Assembly: GCA_002411015.1 (NCBI GenBank)
Contig: DHPY01000061.1
Coordinates: 4,358-59,212, forward strand
From: Armatimonadetes bacterium UBA5352
GTDB taxonomy: Bacteria; Armatimonadota; Zipacnadia; Zipacnadales; UBA5352
Reading direction: 5' to 3'
DNA: 54,855 nt
Part shown: piece by piece, positions 33,411-42,145 of the stretch
Numbering within the stretch: position 1 is the stretch's first letter
Layout of the letters: every line of letters begins with the position of its first letter
Position numbers and translations under genes: made by a program
The notes under the pieces: model-generated
What the model was told of the DNA's origin: nothing
Seen by the model: only the letters and a program-made list of their open reading frames with translations
The model's database searches: none

Positions 33411-34325
33411 TCAGGCGTTCATCATGGAGCTACGGGGCAGGCGCGCCTCGATCTCAGTCCACCACTCGTCCGGGCCGATGTGCCCGCCAATGCGCTCAGC
33501 CACGTCCTCGTGCCAGTGCAGGTCGCTCCCGCCGGAGGAGAGCAGCCCGTGCTGCTCGCACCACGTGCGGTAGATCGGCGTCAGCTCCGGCGGCACCGAC
33601 TGGTGCGCGCACTCGACGCCATCAAGCAGCAACTCCTCTCGCAGCAGTTCCATGCGATCGCGATCGTCGCGCTGGAAGTAGCCCGCTGGGTGCGCGATGA
33701 TCGCCAGCACGCCCTGCTCCTTGACCGCCGGCAGCACGAACTCCGCCGCCGGATACGCGGGTCGACGCGCGTGCTTCTCCGCGGCGCGCAGCAGTGGCCC
33801 GTACTCCTCCTCGGTCGGGATGAAGCCCCGCTCCACGAACCACGCGCGCTGGAGCTTGTTCGCAACATGCGTCAGGCCCTGCACCGAAAGCGCTGCCTCC
33901 GGCCGGTACGATCGCAGCAGCTCCTCCCGCCGAGGGTCGCTGTAGTCGAAGCCCATCGCACAGAGGCCCTTCGAGACGGCCGCTCCGTACTCTCGCTGCC
34001 ACTCGTGGTAGGCCTCCCAGACCGGCTTCAGCGCCTCCTCCGCCTGTGGGGTGATGCCGAGGCAGACCATGTCCACCGAGCCGATGCTGCAGGTAACGGT
34101 GAGTTCAGCACCGCGAACGAAGGTGACGTCCGGGTGCTTCGCCGCCGCCTCGGCCGCCTCTCCGAGGCCGTCCACGATGTGGTGGTCGGTGATCGCGATG
34201 CGACGCACACCCGCAGCCGAGGCGGCGGCGAACAGCTCCTCTGCGGTGGTCATCGCGTCGTAGCTCCAGCAGGTGTGAAGGTGCAGATCGTAAGAGGCGC
34301 GCGCAGCAATCCGTGGATCAGACAT
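33411..34325 (-). CDS. PHP-domain phosphoesterase
   Basis: A 304-residue protein beginning at an ATG after GGAGGT. The four PHP motifs are present: DLHLHTCWSYDA (residues 13-24), RIAITDHHIVDG, VLAIIAHPAGYF and SSGGSDLHWH. These histidines and aspartates form a three-metal site in the polymerase-and-histidinol-phosphatase family. Stand-alone members hydrolyse phosphate or phosphodiester bonds of nucleotides or sugar phosphates. A helical insertion (about residues 100-170) separates the motifs. Cytoplasmic. The phosphodiester glycosidase gene lies 28 bases downstream, so the two may be functionally connected. Confidence 0.82.
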   Translation of the reverse strand: MSDPRIAARASYDLHLHTCWSYDAMTTAEELFAAASAAGVRRIAITDHHIVDGLGEAAEAAAKHPDVTFVRGAELTVTCSIGSVDMVCLGITPQAEEALKPVWEAYHEWQREYGAAVSKGLCAMGFDYSDPRREELLRSYRPEAALSVQGLTHVANKLQRAWFVERGFIPTEEEYGPLLRAAEKHARRPAYPAAEFVLPAVKEQGVLAIIAHPAGYFQRDDRDRMELLREELLLDGVECAHQSVPPELTPIYRTWCEQHGLLSSGGSDLHWHEDVAERIGGHIGPDEWWTEIEARLPRSSMMNA

Positions 34326-34397
34326 AGGGAACCTCCGTCGGTGCGACTGGCGATTCCGACGGATATTCAGCCTCGGCGCGAGAAGACCTGCATGTGC

Positions 34398-34976
34398 TCA
34401 GCGGAGGCGGCAGTGATCAGCGGGGGCGTGGCGCCAGGTGACCTCGGCGCCGGGGAGATCGGTGTCCTCCAGCGGATCGCTGGAGGGGTCCCACTGGAGG
34501 GCTTCGCGCTCGGCAACCTCCAGCAGGAACTGACGGATGCGCTCGTGGCGGGAGTGCCCGGCGTAGTCAACCACGACGGGCCGCCAGGGGTCGTCGGAGA
34601 GCTCAAACTCGAGCCATGCGCGGCCGCCGTCATAGCCCCTCCACCAGCCGCTCTCGTAGCAGAAGCTCCACGTCACGCGCAGGAGCCTGTCCAGCTCGAA
34701 GCTGCGGAGATGGCCGAGCCAGTCGCGGATGTGCAGCGAGCGCTCGCCGAGGATGATCGCCGGAACGCTCGCTCGCAGGAGCATGTACAGCGCCAGGCCG
34801 CCGAAGGTGCCGCCGGAGATGCCGGCCATGATCGGCCGGTTGGTCGCGTCAATGTACGGGGAGTGCAGGAAGCGCCAGATGGTCCATGCAGCCAGCGCAA
34901 GCAGCAGGCTCGCGCTGAGGTACCCGCGTGGCGAGCCGGTGCGGTAGATGCGGACCAGGCGCTTCCCGGCGCTCAT
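34398..34976 (-). CDS. Two-TM membrane protein with PH-like cytoplasmic domain
   Basis: A 192-residue protein. Two hydrophobic segments are visible at about residues 19-37 (YLSASLLLALAAWTIWRF) and 48-75 (PIMAGISGGTFGGLALYMLL to VPAIILG). A soluble domain of beta character follows (RSLHIRDWLGHLRSFELDRLLRVTWSF, AWLEFELSD, PVVVDYAG) with a final helix. That arrangement resembles bacterial PH-like (bPH2/DUF304-type) membrane proteins, but the similarity is structural impression only. It starts 24 bases after the oxidoreductase stop. Function unknown. Confidence 0.6.
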   Translation of the reverse strand: MSAGKRLVRIYRTGSPRGYLSASLLLALAAWTIWRFLHSPYIDATNRPIMAGISGGTFGGLALYMLLRASVPAIILGERSLHIRDWLGHLRSFELDRLLRVTWSFCYESGWWRGYDGGRAWLEFELSDDPWRPVVVDYAGHSRHERIRQFLLEVAEREALQWDPSSDPLEDTDLPGAEVTWRHAPADHCRLR

Positions 34977-34999
34977 GGCTCTGAGGCTCCCCTCGGCCT

Positions 35000-35989
35000 C
35001 TATAGCGTCACCGTGCTCTCCTCAGCCGCGGAGTCGGCGGCTGCGTTCATCACGCGCAGCACCGGCACCATGTCGTGGATCGTGGCGATCGGTGTGCCAC
35101 CGGTGGCGAAGGCGTTGAGCGTCTCGCCGACGTAATGGTCGTAGACTTCGAGCCCGTTCATGCCGCTGATCGGCTCCGTCTCGCCATCGCGCAGCAGAAG
35201 GTCGCCGATGCCGACATCGCCGCCGATATGCAGGCGGTCCGTGGTCACCGAGAAGCAGCGCTCGTAGCCGCGCGGGATCGTGTAGGAGATCTCGCCGACG
35301 CCGATTGCGCCGGTGTTGCGGCCGACCATCATCAGCGAGGTGTGGTCCTCGATCAGCGCGTGGCGCAGGCCGTAGTTCCAGCGCGCGGTGACCTCGCCGA
35401 TGTCATCCACGAGGTAGATGAAGAGGTCGATGATATGAGGGCCGAAGTTGAACAGCGGCCCGCCGCCGGACTTCGCCGGGTCGAGCATCCACGGGCAGTG
35501 CGCGTCAATGTAGCGCTCCGGGGCGCCGGCGAGCAGGCGGTAGTAGTAGTGCATCGGCACGCCAAGCTCCCCGGCCTCACGCATCTCGCGCAGGCGCTGG
35601 ACGACGCCGTAGTAGCGGCTCACCAGCGCGACGGAGGTGAAGAGGCTCTTCTGCTCCGCGCGGGCGGCGATCGGCTCGAGCACGTCCGCGTCGAGGCCCA
35701 TCGGCTTCTCCATGTGGAACGGCTGCTCGCGACTCATAAGCTCCGCCGCAAGCTCGCTCATCTCATCATGCGGGGCCGACGCCCACACGATGTCGGGCGC
35801 GACCTCATCCAGGAGCTTACGGTAATCGGTGTATCCGGGGCAGGCGAGGCTGAACTCGCCCGCTATGCGATCGACTGCCTCCTGCTCGGTGTCGGAGATC
35901 GCGACGATCTCCACGTCGCGCCTGAGCAGTGCGGGCAGGTAGAACTCCGCTGCGTGCCAGTGGCCCACGCCGATGAACGCTACTTTCAT
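35000..35989 (-). CDS. Gfo/Idh/MocA-family oxidoreductase
   Basis: A 329-residue protein. The Rossmann motif is unusual, IGVGHWHAAEF in place of GxGxxG. The family's EKP motif appears as MEKPMGLD (residues 93-100). The second domain has SGGGPLFNFGPHIIDLFIYL, which carries the conserved GGGxxxxxGxHxxD signature with the catalytic-type His. Expected to be an NAD(P)-dependent dehydrogenase of a sugar, inositol or related polyol. Its ATG overlaps the TGA of the upstream coiled-coil gene (ATGA), so it is translationally coupled to the envelope cluster, which is odd for a metabolic enzyme. Confidence 0.85.
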   Translation of the reverse strand: MKVAFIGVGHWHAAEFYLPALLRRDVEIVAISDTEQEAVDRIAGEFSLACPGYTDYRKLLDEVAPDIVWASAPHDEMSELAAELMSREQPFHMEKPMGLDADVLEPIAARAEQKSLFTSVALVSRYYGVVQRLREMREAGELGVPMHYYYRLLAGAPERYIDAHCPWMLDPAKSGGGPLFNFGPHIIDLFIYLVDDIGEVTARWNYGLRHALIEDHTSLMMVGRNTGAIGVGEISYTIPRGYERCFSVTTDRLHIGGDVGIGDLLLRDGETEPISGMNGLEVYDHYVGETLNAFATGGTPIATIHDMVPVLRVMNAAADSAAEESTVTL

Positions 35990-37911
35990 TGTTCGGCTCC
36001 CTCCGTGACGTCAGGCGCTTCAGTGGCTTCGCGCAGGTCGAGCGTTGCGTCGGGTACGTTGAACTGGAGCGGATCCCCGCCGCCATCGCCCGCCTCGGCT
36101 GCCATCGCCTGCATGCTGCCCAGGGCTTCATCGATGAGGCCCTCGGCCCGCTCGTATTGATGCTCCGTGATGAGCCCGCGAACCTTCCTGAAGGTCGCAT
36201 CAATTTGCGTCAGATCGTGTCCCGGCTGCTTGCGCAGCTGCTGGTAGAGGCTGCCCGCGCGCTCCATCTTCATGCTGACGCGCTGCTCGGGTGTCAGATT
36301 GGCCTCCTCGCGCCCCGCCTCCGCGCGCATGGGGGCGGTCATCGCCGCGAGCACCGCGCGCGCGATCTCCATCCGGCTCTTCGTGAACTCCTCCTCGGGC
36401 ATCTCGCGGACCTTCGTGAGGATCTCCGACACGCGCTCCACGATCACCTGCTGCGCCGGCCGCTGCTGCCCCTCGGGGCGCTCCTGCCCGGCACCCGGAC
36501 GGCCCTGCTGCATCTGCTCCTGCGCCTGTTGGATCGCCCCCTGCATCTGCCGACGGCGGCCGGCGATGACGCTGAACGCGTCCTGTGCCTGGCCGAGGAT
36601 CTCGCGGATCTGGTCCGCGTTGTTCTCGCGGATCGCACCTGCCGCGGTATTGATCGACTCCCAGATCGTCTCGAAGTCGCGTTCCTCCGCGCGCATCACG
36701 TTCATCGCGACATCGGCGACGAACCTGATCAGCCCGATCTCCGGGCCCATCTGCGGCATGTTCCGTGGCTGCTGCGGGCCGCCACGCCCAGTTCGCTCGG
36801 GGCGGCGCTGCGCCTGCGCCCGCGGTGCTGTCCGCAGAGCGGTGATCGCGCGGTCCATCAACTGCTCGGCGCGCTTGAAGTCGCCCTGCTGGGCCGCGCG
36901 CTCGGACCGCTGCGCGAAAGCTACAGCCTGCCTCGGATCGCGCCGCTCACGCTGGGCCTGCTGCATGGCCGCTCCGAACTGCTGGACCTTCCGCTGCAGT
37001 GTGGGCGGGAGCTGCTCATTGCCCCGCCCCGGAGCATCGCCCTGCATGCGCTCCTGCGCCTGCCGCAGGAGTTGCTCGACCTTCTGCGCCTGACCGGCCT
37101 CAGCGGCCTCGACCATGCCCGCACGAAGCTGCTTGAGCTCGCCGACCTCCATCTCCCGCTGCTCCATCCGCGCGATCGCCACGCTGAAGCCGAAGAACGC
37201 CTCCCACAGCTCCTCATGCTGCTCGAAGAACACCTGCGCCTTGAGCGGCAGGTCGCGGTCCTGTCGGGGTGAGGGGAGCTCCCGGTCGCCGCGCTCGCGC
37301 TGACCCTCGGTGGCGTCGCCGGCGTTCGGGCGATCGAGCGGAGACGGGCGCTCCTTCGCGGGCTCTCCAAGCTGCTCGAGCGCCGCATGTGCCTGGCCGA
37401 AGTCACCGTCCGCGATGGACTTGCGCAGCCACTCAATGCGCCGCTTCTCCGTGTCGGTCGAGCCCTGCCCGGCGTATGCGACCTCGAGCCGGTCCACCGA
37501 CTGCGCCAGTGTGTCCGCCATGGCAGCCCGTTCGGTGAAGAGCTTGACGGCCGCGATGGTCATCAGCACGCCGAGCACCGCCAGCGCCACGACCACGAAG
37601 GCCGCGAAGGTGGCCGCCTTCGATGGCGCGCGCCTCGGCTCGCCCAGCAGATCGCGCTCCTCCACGAGGAACGGCGGCTCCCCTGAGAGCGGCAGGCCAA
37701 CGGGCTGGGGCCCATCGCCCGCCTCAGCCGGCCCGCCAGGCTCAGCGGCGAGCGCGTTCAGCCGCGCGAAGGCGTCGCCGTCCTGGCGCGGGTCATACGC
37801 AGGTGGCCCCTGCTCCTCCCCCTCTCGCGGCGGCTCCCAGGGGCTTCTTCCCGCGGCGTCCTGCGGCTCACTGTCCGGTTCAGACGGGCGTGAATCATCC
37901 AACCTCTGCAC
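35986..37911 (-). CDS. Single-TM, Q/E/R-rich coiled-coil protein
   Basis: A 641-residue protein, starting at a GTG (37911) or a TTG at 37902 better spaced from GAGGG. The N-terminal ~100 residues are acidic and Pro-rich and probably disordered. One transmembrane segment follows (about 100-124, ATFAAFVVVALAVLGVLMTIAAV). The rest is long helices with heptads: LKQLRAGMVEAAEAGQAQKVEQLLRQ, then several QAQRERR/QGDFKRAEQL repeats and a Q-rich stretch. No enzyme motif. Repeats of the form ...A-QGDF-x-AEQLMDRAI and QYERAEGLIDEAL look TPR-like. Likely a membrane-anchored scaffold. Overlaps the Gfo/Idh start by four bases. Confidence 0.7.
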   Translation of the reverse strand: MQRLDDSRPSEPDSEPQDAAGRSPWEPPREGEEQGPPAYDPRQDGDAFARLNALAAEPGGPAEAGDGPQPVGLPLSGEPPFLVEERDLLGEPRRAPSKAATFAAFVVVALAVLGVLMTIAAVKLFTERAAMADTLAQSVDRLEVAYAGQGSTDTEKRRIEWLRKSIADGDFGQAHAALEQLGEPAKERPSPLDRPNAGDATEGQRERGDRELPSPRQDRDLPLKAQVFFEQHEELWEAFFGFSVAIARMEQREMEVGELKQLRAGMVEAAEAGQAQKVEQLLRQAQERMQGDAPGRGNEQLPPTLQRKVQQFGAAMQQAQRERRDPRQAVAFAQRSERAAQQGDFKRAEQLMDRAITALRTAPRAQAQRRPERTGRGGPQQPRNMPQMGPEIGLIRFVADVAMNVMRAEERDFETIWESINTAAGAIRENNADQIREILGQAQDAFSVIAGRRRQMQGAIQQAQEQMQQGRPGAGQERPEGQQRPAQQVIVERVSEILTKVREMPEEEFTKSRMEIARAVLAAMTAPMRAEAGREEANLTPEQRVSMKMERAGSLYQQLRKQPGHDLTQIDATFRKVRGLITEHQYERAEGLIDEALGSMQAMAAEAGDGGGDPLQFNVPDATLDLREATEAPDVTEGAEQ

Positions 37912-37917
37912 TTCCCT

Positions 37918-38889
37918 CTATGCATCCTCACTCGATGTCTGCAGATGCGGCAGGACCTCGAGCATTGTGATCAGGTCGAGCCGATTGTGCTCCATCACAG
38001 CCATCATCCGACCCGCATCGCCGCTGTGCACGAACCGGTGCCAGGCCTCAGGTATCTCCGCACCCGGGATGTCACCAACGCGGGCGCGCCCGCACAGATG
38101 CCTCTCCAGCGTCTGCAGCCGGCAGTCCTCCCACCGCCCACGGAAGCGGGAGCGCGCCGCAAGCAGCAGATCGAGGTGCGCGGAGGGCTCCGGGCAGGCG
38201 CCCAGGCCGTGGTAGATCATCCGCTCCCGCAGCAGCGGCAGGTCGAAGGCCCGCCCGTTGAAAGTCATCAACGCGCTGCGGGCTCTCAGCAGTTCCGCGG
38301 TCGCGGCGAGAATCGCGCGCTCCTCGGCGTAGTCGCGCGCGAAGAGTTGCACGCAGAGCGCCTCCGAGGGCTCATCGCACTCCCAGACGATGAGGCCCAC
38401 GAGAAAGATCGGCGCGGAGGAGAGGCCCCCGGTCTCAAGATCGAGCAGCACCAGTTGCGTCGGGGGCAGCCCGCAGAGCGCGTCGAGAGGCTCGGAGGCC
38501 TCGCTCCCGATCAGTGCCGTCAGCCCCCCGAAGCGTGCGAGCGTATCCGCAGCATTCGCGAGCATCTCCCGCGCGGCAAGACGCGCGCACCAGTAGCAGC
38601 CCTCCGCGCACTCCACTGCCTCTCCCGGCACAAGCTCCTCCAGCGGCCCGCTCACCTGGGAGACGCTCGGCGGCGGCTCCGGATTCCCCTGAGGGGCCCG
38701 GCGACGAACCTCGCGGCCGAGACGCTCGCGTGAGAGCGCCGGGTCGCCTGCCCGCACCGGAGGCGGCTCGGGCGCACGTACAGGCACACGCCCCGGTCGC
38801 CGGGCCTCCTCCGGAGGGGGCGCAGCGACCGGACCGTCATCTATCTGGCGCAGGCGTCTACGAAGACGCTTCGAGAGCACTAGGATCAT
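37918..38889 (-). CDS. Predicted 3'-5' exonuclease, RNase H-like (YprB type)
   Basis: A 323-residue protein; the ATG at 38889 has only a weak GGA site. The first ~90 residues are Arg/Pro-rich and low-complexity. Then comes a cysteine cluster C94-x3-C98-x2-C101 (ECAEGCYWC). The RNase H-like exonuclease core follows: VLLDLETGGL with D150 and E152, LMTFNGRAFDLPLLRER, AHLDLLLAAR and the final MEHNRLDLITML. This is the DEDD-type site of the YprB/RNase_H_2 family, thought to degrade single-stranded nucleic acid 3' to 5'. Its position between envelope genes is unexplained. Confidence 0.8.
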   Translation of the reverse strand: MILVLSKRLRRRLRQIDDGPVAAPPPEEARRPGRVPVRAPEPPPVRAGDPALSRERLGREVRRRAPQGNPEPPPSVSQVSGPLEELVPGEAVECAEGCYWCARLAAREMLANAADTLARFGGLTALIGSEASEPLDALCGLPPTQLVLLDLETGGLSSAPIFLVGLIVWECDEPSEALCVQLFARDYAEERAILAATAELLRARSALMTFNGRAFDLPLLRERMIYHGLGACPEPSAHLDLLLAARSRFRGRWEDCRLQTLERHLCGRARVGDIPGAEIPEAWHRFVHSGDAGRMMAVMEHNRLDLITMLEVLPHLQTSSEDA

Positions 38890-38957
38890 CCCGGGTTCCG
38901 TCGGTAGCGGGTGAGTGTCAGAGCGGCGTGTGTGGCGGTGGTGGCAGTGCCTGGACT

Positions 38958-40664
38958 TCAGCCTCCTGCCGCAGCCGCGAGTTGCTGAGCCATGCGGTCG
39001 TGCAGCGCCGCCACGGTCTCGGCCTGTGCGGCGGCGGCGGCCCACTTCTCCGCCGAGCCCTCGGTGGCAGCGCCCGCCTCGCCTGTCTTCCGGACGAGGG
39101 TAGCCGCCTCCCTGCGCAGTTCCGCCTGGCCGCCCGACAGCCCCTGCAGCGACGGGATAGCCGCTTCTGCGCGCTGCAGGATCGGCGCGACCTTCTCTGC
39201 CGACCGGATGTACCCGGTGAGTGAGCCCGTGGCCCATCCCGCAGCCGTCTGGCGCTCATCGGCCGCGGAGGGATCTGCGCAGCGCTCCAGCACGGCGGCC
39301 GCGGCCGTGAAGGCCGCGGCGCCAGCCGGCAAGCCGTCAAGCTGTCCCCGTCCGGAGACCTCTGCCGCGCGCTGAACCACGATGCGCAGGAGACCGGGAT
39401 CCGTTGGCTGGGAGAGGCGCGCGCCCAGGGAGAACTGGTGGAATGGCTCCGGCCCGGCGAGCCCCGATCCCCCGCCTGAGCCCGCTCTCCAGCCCGCCAG
39501 GAACTTCTCGCGGCTCGTGGTGGCATAGGAGTCGCGGTCCGGCGGCAGATATGAGACCCGGTCTGCCTTGAGATCGTAACCTGTCACGATCGTCCAGCGC
39601 GGGGGCGAACCGTAGCGCACAAGCACCGGGTGGCCCTGGAGGAGCGCCTGGTGGATCGTTCCGAAGGTGCGCTCGGCGCTGGAGCCCGAGACGGTGTTGC
39701 TGGCGAAGCCGAGAGCCTTCGCCACGCTCTGGAACGGGCTGCCCTCCATCGGCTCGGGCCGTGCGGACGGGCTTGATGCACTGAAGACGATCACAAAGGG
39801 CTCGCCGGCGAGCGCTGTAAGCCACTCCAGGGAGCGCGTCTCGCCCCGGTGTGCGAGCAGCGAGCGCAGTGCCGAGAGCGCCTGCAGAAGCTCGGTGTCA
39901 TGCGCCGGGTAGGCCGGCACGCCCTGGATGACCCGCGACTGCGCCCGCAGTTCCTCATCACGCGCCTGGGCGATCTCCTCGCGGTTCTGGTAGACCATCC
40001 AGCCGATGTTTCGCTTGGCCATCGCGGCGGCATGCGTATCCGGGTAGCGCTCGATCACCATCTCGTAGAGCTTCTCCACCTCGGCCTGCTCGAAGCCCAT
40101 CCGTTCGCATGAGCGTGCCTTCAGGAGGGCCGCCTGCGCACACTCGGTCTGCTGATCGGAGTAGCGCGAGATCAGCTCATCGGCGGTGGCGGCCGCCATC
40201 GCGTACTTCTCTGTGTCAAAGTGAGCCCGCCCGACCTCCAGCAGTCCGCGAGCACAGAGATCCTTCCGGTTCGCAAAACGCTTACATAGCTCCCCCCACG
40301 TCTCTCGCACGGCGGAGGCGTCCTTCAGCGTCTCGCGCTGTATCTTCATGATACGCATCAGCGAGTCATCCACCCAGGTGCTCCCCGGGTAGCGCTCCAC
40401 CAGCCCCTGGTACTGGACCAGCGCCGCCTTGGGCTGGTCCATCTCCTCGGAGTAGATGTATGCGAGCTTGTAGAGCGCGTCATCGGCGAGTGGCGAGGAG
40501 GCCTCTTCATTGACGATCCGGCGGTATTCCTCCGCGGCAAGCTGTGATTGGCCTTGCGCGAGGAACTCCTCCGCGCGTTGGTAGAGGCGCTGAGCTCGAC
40601 TGGAGCAACCTGCCACTGTCGTCGCCATGATCGCCAGACAGATAAGTGCTGCCGCATGCCTCAC
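38958..40664 (-). CDS. TPR lipoprotein with peptidase C39-like domain
   Basis: A 568-residue protein with a GTG start that overlaps the upstream stop (GTGA) and GGAGG just before it. The lipobox is TTVAGC with Cys20. TPR repeats span about residues 25-220, in the style of BamD/YbgF (AEEFLAQGQSQLAAEEYRRIV, AALVQYQGLVERYPGSTWVDDSL). A region at about 255-395 resembles the C39-like/BtrH fold, with HQALLQGHPVLVRYGSPPRWTIVTGYD, but the usual QxxCG catalytic segment is not visible, so it may only bind a peptide. The C terminus is Ala/Glu-rich helix. Probably periplasm-facing. Confidence 0.7.
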   Translation of the reverse strand: MRHAAALICLAIMATTVAGCSSRAQRLYQRAEEFLAQGQSQLAAEEYRRIVNEEASSPLADDALYKLAYIYSEEMDQPKAALVQYQGLVERYPGSTWVDDSLMRIMKIQRETLKDASAVRETWGELCKRFANRKDLCARGLLEVGRAHFDTEKYAMAAATADELISRYSDQQTECAQAALLKARSCERMGFEQAEVEKLYEMVIERYPDTHAAAMAKRNIGWMVYQNREEIAQARDEELRAQSRVIQGVPAYPAHDTELLQALSALRSLLAHRGETRSLEWLTALAGEPFVIVFSASSPSARPEPMEGSPFQSVAKALGFASNTVSGSSAERTFGTIHQALLQGHPVLVRYGSPPRWTIVTGYDLKADRVSYLPPDRDSYATTSREKFLAGWRAGSGGGSGLAGPEPFHQFSLGARLSQPTDPGLLRIVVQRAAEVSGRGQLDGLPAGAAAFTAAAAVLERCADPSAADERQTAAGWATGSLTGYIRSAEKVAPILQRAEAAIPSLQGLSGGQAELRREAATLVRKTGEAGAATEGSAEKWAAAAAQAETVAALHDRMAQQLAAAAGG

Positions 40665-41497
40665 AGGTTCTCCACCTCCTCCAGCACCAGCGCCACGCGC
40701 ATCAACTCGCCGGTCATCTCCGGGAACGTCTCCTCCTGCGAGCGCACGAACTCGGGCAGGCCATGCCGAGTAACGCGCTCGCGCACGTAGCGCAGCCCAT
40801 TCACCTGCGCGAGCGTCTCCGCATTGCCGATCTCCTCGAGCACGAGCAGCACCCGCTCACAGTCCGCGGCGGTCTCCTTGTCCGCGCCGGTCGGGTCGTC
40901 GAGCTGGAAGATGATCTCCCGCATCACCACCGGCAGTTCCTGGCGGGCGATGCGCGCGCGGAGGCACTCGTACTGCAACTCCGCGATGCTCCCCGTCGTC
41001 TGCGCGCGCTGGTAGAAGACAGCGGCCCAGACACCAAGCGCAATCACCACCAGCCCCGCGATCCCCGCGCGGAGCGCAGTCCTGCGAACGCGCCAGCGAT
41101 CACGGATAGCGTCTGCCTCGGCATGCGTGAGCGCCGACAGCTCCTCGAGGACCGCACGCGGCAAGGAGATGCCCTCGATGCCGATGGCTCCATCGTCCGC
41201 CATGACAGCACGCCGCGCCCTGTGCGCCTCCTCACGGCCGACGCGCTCGGCGAGGGTGCGCTCGGCCAGGCGCCAGAGCTGCTGCGCCGGATCGGCCTCG
41301 AAGCGCAGACCTTTCAGCACCGCGAGCTGTCTGCGCCAGACCTCGCGCACGATCGCTTGCGCCGTGGCCTCGTCGTCTACCGCCGTGAGCGCCATGGCGT
41401 AGACGGCGTCCGCGCAGTGGTAGAGCAGCGCATCGAGCGCCGAGACGTTCCCTCGGCGGCAGCCCGTGCGCAGCTCATTCATGGTGCTGGAGGCCAT
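40661..41497 (-). CDS. Membrane protein with ECF sigma region-2-like domain
   Basis: A 278-residue protein. Residues 6-90 read like sigma-70 region 2 of ECF factors: ELRTGCRRGNVSALDALLYH, AVYAMALTAVDDEATAQAIVREVWRRQL, QQLWRLAERTLAERVGRE. Region 4 is missing. In its place are a short linker, a transmembrane segment at about 142-161 (ALRAGIAGLVVIALGVWAAV) and a helical C-terminal domain of about 115 residues. The start follows the LolA-like gene's TAG directly (TAGATG), and the end overlaps the TPR lipoprotein start. It could be a membrane-held pseudo-sigma factor or anti-sigma-like signalling protein; function not known. Confidence 0.6.
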   Translation of the reverse strand: MASSTMNELRTGCRRGNVSALDALLYHCADAVYAMALTAVDDEATAQAIVREVWRRQLAVLKGLRFEADPAQQLWRLAERTLAERVGREEAHRARRAVMADDGAIGIEGISLPRAVLEELSALTHAEADAIRDRWRVRRTALRAGIAGLVVIALGVWAAVFYQRAQTTGSIAELQYECLRARIARQELPVVMREIIFQLDDPTGADKETAADCERVLLVLEEIGNAETLAQVNGLRYVRERVTRHGLPEFVRSQEETFPEMTGELMRVALVLEEVENL

Positions 41498-42145
41498 CTA
41501 ACGGCTCTCCTCGAAGATGCTATCCGGCAGGCCCGTATTGACGCGGTAGCCCACGAACTCCAGGTCGATCTGTGCCGGGCCCTCACGACCCGCCAGCGCG
41601 CCCTTGGCGACGCTCGTGTTGATGGTGCGCGGCATCCAGCGCCCGGAGACCTGCCGGTGGTTGAAGCGCACGCTCAACTGCCGCTTGCCGCCGCGCCAGA
41701 TCTCGCTCTTGAGCAGCAGGTAGCGCTCGGTGTCGATCCACAGCAGCACCCGCCCGTCGCCCGCGCCGGTATCCCGCGGCGCGAGCTTGATGCACCAGAC
41801 AGGCCGGCCGCTGAGTACCCCCTCCGCCACGAAGCTGGCGCTGGCAAAGTCGTTGAGGTGCATGGCCAGGTTCCCCATCATCAGGGCATCCCGCGGGATG
41901 ACAACAATGCCCTCCGACTCCACATGCACCTTATCGGGGCGCTTGTAGTAGACCTTCACACTCCGCCGGGGCATGTTGACGTTAGGAGCCTCGATTGACA
42001 CATAGACCGTCGCGGAGTAATCCTGCACCTGACTGGTCTGATTGAGCGCCCGCTGCACCATCTCCATTGGCGTCAGTGCACTGGCCGGCAGCGCGGCGCC
42101 CACTATCAGGGCCAGCAGGCACGTTGTTCTCAGCCACTTCAGCAC
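41498..42145 (-). CDS. LolA-like exported lipoprotein carrier-type protein
   Basis: A 215-residue protein with a signal peptide ending LPASA (about residue 23). The mature part is a single incomplete-barrel domain with alternating strands: VQDYSATVYVSIEA, SVKVYYKRPDKVHVES, VWCIKLAPRDT, RVLLWIDTERYLLLKSEIW, RQLSVRFNHRQVSGRWMPRTI. This is the LolA/LppX/RseB-N fold, which binds lipid or lipid anchors in the periplasm. The KRPDKVHVES block corresponds to the LolA "x-P-x-K/R-h-R" strand. It sits directly between an ABC exporter permease and a sigma-like membrane protein. Its start overlaps the permease end by seven bases. Confidence 0.75.
   Translation of the reverse strand: MLKWLRTTCLLALIVGAALPASALTPMEMVQRALNQTSQVQDYSATVYVSIEAPNVNMPRRSVKVYYKRPDKVHVESEGIVVIPRDALMMGNLAMHLNDFASASFVAEGVLSGRPVWCIKLAPRDTGAGDGRVLLWIDTERYLLLKSEIWRGGKRQLSVRFNHRQVSGRWMPRTINTSVAKGALAGREGPAQIDLEFVGYRVNTGLPDSIFEESR

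Noticed and set aside
33018..35135. 705-residue plus-strand frame across the PHP and glycosidase genes
   Set aside because: Spans several real minus-strand genes in antisense; a typical high-GC artefact.
35075..37272. Two plus-strand frames of 361 and 427 residues
   Set aside because: Antisense to the oxidoreductase and coiled-coil genes; Leu/Arg-rich, no start signals.
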